Source: Tubiluchus corallicola (lineage: Eukaryota; Priapulida; Priapulimorpha; Priapulimorphida; Tubiluchidae). From it: DNA of 59,760 nucleotides. The stretch covers positions 1 through 59,760 of the forward strand of contig JAQGDQ010001141.1 in NCBI GenBank assembly GCA_030141605.1, given 5' to 3'. The notes beneath the pieces were generated by a model. The model saw nothing but the letters and a program-made list of their open reading frames with translations, was not told the DNA's origin and ran no database searches. Positions 47,475 through 59,760 of the stretch are shown here, piece after piece. The position numbers were made by a program, and so were the translations under genes. Every line of letters starts with the position of its first letter. The first letter of the stretch is position 1.

Positions 47475-47957
47475 GGAGTTTCCTTGTAGGTTTATGACGT
47501 TAACATTTTTTGGCGTTGTTGTTAAGAACATTTAGAACATTAAATACAATTATCAAGAACATTTTGTATTTGGTAGAAAATGGTACTTTCCTTGGAAAAT
47601 GGAAGTATTATTTACACAAGCAGCTTTCTTATTGCCATTTGTCTATGCTTCTGAACGCAATCACAGTTAATCGTTTAGAAGTTTTCATTATCTATGATGC
47701 TGACTGCTAGGTCAAAAATGGCAATTAATGCTTAATGCTTAGTGCTCACTTCCACTGTGAACTATAAAAAACCTTTAATGTCAAGAAAAGGTAAACATTT
47801 TCCAATGAATCGGGTACCTAATGTCACAAACAAACTATATATAGATATCTATCCGCATTTGACTTTTTTCAGCCAGTATAGAAAAGATAATGTAATACTT
47901 CACATGTATTATCAGCTTTAATAATCTTGAAATACATTGAGAATTAGAATTATTTAA

Positions 47958-48158
47958 AGTCAAACCTTGTTTACAATGCCCCTCTCCCCATTATAATACC
48001 TCACTTAACGACCATATTTTTGGCAAAGCAAATATTTATATTTTTATAGACATGTATTTATTAATGCACCTGGTTATAATGCCAAATTCGCTTAATCCCA
48101 ACTTTTTTGCAGTCCCAACTTTAGGTGGTATAAAGAGGCTGACTGTTACTGTATTAAT
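47958..48158. mobile_element. Small pogo-like MITE
   Basis: It opens AGTCAAACCTTGTTTACAATGCC and closes ATAAAGAGGCTGACTGTTAC, so the ends are imperfect complements. CCTGGTTATAATGCC and CACTTAACGACC inside are also typical of this group. Confidence 0.45.
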
Positions 48159-48159
48159 A

Positions 48160-51100
48160 CTACATAATTCTGTTCTAATTTAGTTCATTCATACTGCACA
48201 TGAAGCAAAGTTTGATAGTCATCGAACTCCAATATTCACGGTAGTACAAACACGTAAATTTATTCAAAATAACAACATGAACATATTTATGAAGAAAACG
48301 ATGTAAAAGAAAAAAATGTAATTTTGATTGCCAAAGTGGCAGACTTGACTCGCTTAACGAAAGCTAACTGCTTGATTCAAGCAAGAATAAATGATCTAAT
48401 TAAACGTAAAACAGGTACAAAATATTCAAACCTTGTCAAACTACTATATGCTAAAGTACATTGCCAACAAAATAGGAACTATACTGGACTTACGTTGTAA
48501 CCTATAATAAAATCTAGTATTTTTTCTTATTAAGCTGTTTAAAAATTTCAAGTCATACTTACAAAAGACCAATTATTATAGTTTAAAATAGGACATTCTA
48601 TAAACATTCTGATATGTATGATTTGATAATGTACAATAATGATATGAATAAAAGTAGTATTACACAAATACACACAGGTCGACTATTAGAGAATTGTAAT
48701 TACAGGGTCATTATAAAATCCACAAAAACCAAAGAATCTTAAAACAAAACTAAGCTTTCTGTAAAATACGAGGAAAGGTGATAAGCATGGTGATGTCATG
48801 CTTGGCATTTTATGCGAGTCATATGTATTTAATTTCTGGTCATGTTAAAATGACAGATAATACAGGGTGGTACGCAATCTTTTGCTAGGGAGGGGGAAGG
48901 GTGTACAAAAACAGTGAGTACTAGTATAGATCAAAGTGTTGCTCATACAAAGTGAACTGTCAAGCCTTCAAAATATGGAAGCCTCATACATTTCACACAG
49001 CCTGAACTCTTTATGTGTATGGTAGGAACAGTAACCTGAAAACTGGGATTCATTTTTTTATTGAACTGAATGACCTGGAAATTCACAGGACCTCAAATCC
49101 GCCAAATGCGTGGATACATTCTGAAAGGCAAAGCAGGTATTAAGATGATAAAAGCCATTGAGCAGCATTCAACAGAAAACTATTGAGACATCTGTAAGCT
49201 GTGTTAGAGAATCTCCATTGGTTAAGTGGCACCCCCAAGATTGCGAGTTTTGTGAGAGTTATGAGGCTTCTGCACTAAATTATTAACAACGAACAACTGG
49301 ACAAGGGTGTGCTTTGGGTAGCTACTCAGTGGATGAGAGATTGGTACAAGAGACGGAAATCAGGGTTTACTCACCATGAAGGTGAGAAAATTTTTAACGC
49401 ATGGTAGATTTGCAATTGTTTGAACAATACTTTGATGTAATAAACTGTTCTGTGCTACAGCTTGTTGTTGTACCCCTAGCAAAAGATTGTCATTTTGCAA
49501 AATTTTCATATCATGTGGAATTTGATTGGCATCGATGAAAAATCGACAAAAATCAGCATCGATTTGTTCACCGACATTGTATTACAGGTTTATCATCAAA
49601 ATGCTTTCTGAATTTTTGTGTAATTAAGTGTAGCAATGAAAATTACATGAATAGTAGTGTCATCGTCCATGATGTGCAAAACGATTAAAACTTCTACAAA
49701 GTAATGACAACCTATCAGTACATGTACACACACACATGAATAAATAATAATAAATTATTACTTCTTTGGTTTAGTAGTGTCAGGCCAGATGTGATTCTGG
49801 CAAATGTACCCGAAAAAAACTTAATTATTTTGCACAGGAATAAATTTAAAATCATTCCAATTTGAAAGTCAATATTAAGTGGAAAAAGCAAAAACGTTCT
49901 TAAATGCAAAAATGTTACAGCCATAATCACATCAGACTAAAACACAAAATGGTGCAGAAAATATGAAAAAGCATTAGATTTGCAACTATCGTAATTACTA
50001 GTTGTAAAATTTCATGAAAGTAAATGATAAACTTTTACATGAAAAATGATGTTTCAGCTTGTAGAATGTTCAATTGGATTATAAATATTTACGTGGAATG
50101 CATCAAGTATAAATACAGTAATTATTGACAATAAAATTTAGAACTTCCATAAAAAAGTAAAGATATTATATGAACAAGTATATACAACATCACAAGGGTT
50201 ATGAATAATGTTCAATTTAAAGTGGAAACATCAGAAATCTGAAGTAACATTGAAATGGACTAGCCATAAAACTAAACACAAAATATTAAAGTGGCAATAA
50301 TAAATTCACTAAGGATAAATATATGAATTTCTAATTTAAAAGAACAACATCTTAAGCAGCATCAGTACAACAATGAATGAATGATACACAGTTTCTATTC
50401 ACTATCAGTATCAAGGTCGGATATAAATAATGACAAGTAACAATGCCACCTGGTGCAAATCAAAATCTCATAAACACTAAACAGTTTCTTAAATTAGCGA
50501 AGCAGACAGATAATTTGATAAGTCTGTCATCCATAGCATTCTGATCTTTATTTTTACAGCAAATAATGAATTTATTATTAACAATTATTTGAATGATAAA
50601 ATAATTTTACATCTGAGAAAATATAACTTGAATTCAAGTTCCTTCCATTATTACATAGTAAAAAGGTTAACAAGAAGGTCACATAGTAACCATTTCCAGT
50701 TCTTGTTGGTACAAAAAGTAGGTCTCAAATTTTCGTCTTTTTTTAATATAGACCTATTGCAATAGTGACCAGTGATATGGTTTTTCATGATATCGAAGTT
50801 TTGCTAATTATAATAAATCTATAATTTTTTGTGATCTCGGTAGATGTTAGCTGATCACTAGAAATTTAGTTCACCTTTTCTTGATAAAAAAGGCGACGTT
50901 ATTGAAGTGGTAAGAAAATCCCATTGTGTCCACAACACTACAATATCATGATGTCAGACAGAAATTGAGGTTGCAAAATTGTTATGACACTCCAATACAA
51001 AATTTCATCAGTAATTCTTCCCTAATAACACGACAAGACACTCCTCATTGTTAAACCTCTAATTTTTACTCCATAATAACTGCATGCGCCAGTCTTATGT

Positions 51101-52013
51101 GTAAATATTGATATGTCTGAAACAGTATGATGATATTTCCCCTTGCTGTATCACTTGTTTGCATTGTTTATTAAATACATCAAAACAAAAGAGGCTCATA
51201 TATTCACATAAAACAATGCGCCTGTATCACTATTACCTGCAGAATTAATATCACTGCCGAAAAGTTCCCCGAATGGTAAATCTAAACAAAATTGTATAGT
51301 AGAATTACAACAAAAGATATGTCCAAAAATGAGTTTCAGTAATAAAAACACTGAGCATCAAAGTTTATGTTACTTGAAACACGTAGTACGTAGTATAACA
51401 TCTATATGTAGCAGACGTGTGACATAAAATACGTCTAGCAAAGAAATATTATGGCAAAATATTTAAATAAAAACAACGTATATTAGTGGTGGGGAGAAAT
51501 GAGTTGATCATGTGATCAACTATAATACAATATTTGTGTAAGTACACATATTTATAAACAGTGAGCAAAGTCTTGAGTATTATGCTATATTATGACCTCA
51601 GCGATATAGAGGAATAAAATCTTCTTAACTTGCAATTAATCTATAGCAAGCACATTAAAACACATTAAATCAACTTAGGAAAACATCTACTGTCTAAAGC
51701 AGTATCAATAAAATTAAATTAAGCATTCTGTAATGTACCAAATTAGCTACACTCCAGATAAGTGATGAATAGATGCGTGAAAATGTCAATAGCGAACTTG
51801 TCAGGCTGCAGAATAGCTGAAGAGGTTGTGGTAAAAAAGGCTTGACAACAAACACTTTGTCTTTAAACATTTAAGGAAATATATTTAAAGATGCAAATGT
51901 GAGTGTTAGTAGCTAAAGACAGCTTTAATAAGACATCTAGTTAACCATTTTACCATTTTCATTAATTTTAGTTTTTTATCCTTTTCATCTTGAGCTGAAC
52001 AATCATTACATTC
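48160..52013. other. AT-rich non-coding region
   Basis: No exon, RNA gene or clear repeat recognised on either strand. It could partly be 3' UTR of CtBP, whose stop is at 52911, but 2-4 kb is long for that. Confidence 0.35.
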
Positions 52014-52051
52014 AGGGTCGAATTATGACCTTTGGGGCCTCTTGCCTAACG

Positions 52052-52121
<70 letters not shown>

Positions 52122-52500
52122 CTTTACATATTTAAAATGGATTATTAACAAACATTGCTGTCGCTCTTGCAGATCAGAAATGAAATTATGAGGCCTCCCT
52201 CAGACGGAGCCACCATCTAATTCACCTGAACCCGTATGGAATGTTTTTTACTTGAAATATATTTTAGTGACATTTACATAGCTTGAAGTAAACTTATTGC
52301 AAATTCTTTAAATAAACTAGAATTGCTTCTTTTGTTTGTCAATAAAAATATTCTTTAAGAAATTTCCATTATTTCACTATTTATTGCAAACCAAATTAGC
52401 ACAACACAACTGTAGCGAAAAAACTGATTATTTTTTACCAAATGTTAGCAAAGGTTGGGGGCCCTAGGCTGCAGCCTATGTGATAATTCAGCCCCGCTTA
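52014..52500. mobile_element. Probable hAT-like MITE with internal (TA)n tract
   Basis: The left end, CAGGGTCGAATTATGACC...GGGGCCTC, resembles the complement of the right end, CGGGGCTGAATTATCAC...AGGGCCCCC. The (TA)n tract at 52056-52117 lies just inside the left end. Target duplication not clear. Confidence 0.45.
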
Positions 52501-52697
52501 TCACTGCATTATTACATTATAATCAGTCCTTTTGTTGGTACATGTCTTACTTTTGTTAGTGTACTTCTTTGTACATTAAAAAACTTTGTAACTGGAAATA
52601 TCACAAGTAAATAGTAAATAAACAAATTTATAAATATTAAAGTTTCATTAAATACTGAGGAAAATATTAGTAACTTATATGAACCGCTGATTGATAG

Positions 52698-52910
52698 TCA
52701 GGGTCGCCGCAGCCATGGGGGCAGAGGGGCAGTGGACCCCCTTGCTTTTCGAAAGGGCGCAGGAGCAGAGCTGACATGAACACGTGCATCTATTATTCAT
52801 TTCAAAAAGAATATGTGAAAAGCAGAATGTTCCCTTTTCATAAATGCTGCCCCCACCCCTTTAATTTGGGGCAGCTGCCCCTGCTGATAGCTGGGCCATA
52901 TAAACTCATA
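52698..52910. repeat. GC-rich inverted-arm remnant
   Basis: CAGGGTCGCCGCAGCCATGG and GGGGCAGAGGGGCAGTGG on the left oppose GCTGCCCCCACCCC and GGGGCAGCTGCCCCTGCTG on the right. This looks like a worn MITE directly downstream of the CtBP stop, probably within its 3' UTR. Confidence 0.35.
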
Positions 52911-59660
<6,750 letters not shown>

Positions 59661-59662
59661 GA

Positions 59663-59738
59663 TTACGTCACAGCGGAGGCGGAGCGATAGACAAATATGT
59701 TTGACGTCAATTTCGGCTGCGAATTGTGAATGACGTCA
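59663..59738. promoter_or_regulatory. Cluster of three CRE (CREB/ATF) sites
   Basis: TTACGTCA at 59663-59670, TGACGTCA at 59702-59709 and TGACGTCA at 59731-59738, in a locally GC/CpG-richer patch. It is probably an enhancer or promoter upstream of, or within an intron of, CtBP. The cluster may continue beyond the window. Confidence 0.5.
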
Positions 59739-59760
59739 CAGCAGAATTTTCCGAAAAGCA

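Overview
This is animal nuclear DNA: AT-rich, with intron-split genes, conserved metazoan proteins and many transposon remnants. I think a marine invertebrate deuterostome, possibly an ascidian tunicate, is most likely. Two points favour that. A 16-nt string identical to the Ciona spliced-leader exon, as I remember it, lies at 39875-39890. There is also an EGF-PKD-REJ (polycystin/egg-jelly-receptor type) gene. The species is not proven.

Layout, left to right. 1-2190: tandem repeats, the 3' end of a dead LINE, a 24-bp minisatellite and a solo piggyBac-type end. 3487-7489 (-): three phase-compatible exons of an EGF/PKD/REJ receptor gene, with both ends missing. 9483-11484 (+): a compact four-exon gene for a novel 155-aa protein, with CCAAT, TATA and CRE motifs upstream and a poly(A) signal. 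12046-16508 (-): a two-ORF non-LTR retrotransposon with both ORFs open; its 5' end is fused to a piece of another LINE. 18600-19094: a GC-rich block joined to a 5S rRNA-like sequence. 17874-31651 (+): complete SF3B4 (splicing factor SF3b49) in nine exons, 438 aa. 35137-45868 (+): complete PUS1 (tRNA pseudouridine synthase) in eight exons, 498 aa. 46955-47474: two small divergent ORFs of doubtful status. 47950-52900: mostly non-coding, with MITEs and a TA tract. 52911-56945 (-): the last two exons of CtBP; its 5' exons lie beyond the right edge. 56946-59760: probable CtBP intron, with a cluster of CRE sites at the very end.

The conserved genes do not form an operon or pathway. SF3B4 (U2 snRNP), PUS1 (RNA modification) and CtBP (corepressor) are separate transcription units. 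The introns are unusual in that most long ones hold their own distinct minisatellite or MITE: 32-bp and 41-bp arrays in SF3B4, a 44-bp array in PUS1, and pogo, PIF/Harbinger, piggyBac and hAT-like elements, several with visible target-site duplications. The long uninterrupted reading frames over these arrays are artefacts of the repeat unit.

Most notable points: the unrecognised 155-aa gene; CtBP with Gln at the expected catalytic Glu position plus tandem in-phase donors; the 4-kb array in the SF3B4 intron, whose units look like decoy 3' splice sites; the LINE chimera; the 5S-derived composite; and the nested MITE proven by empty paralogous sites.
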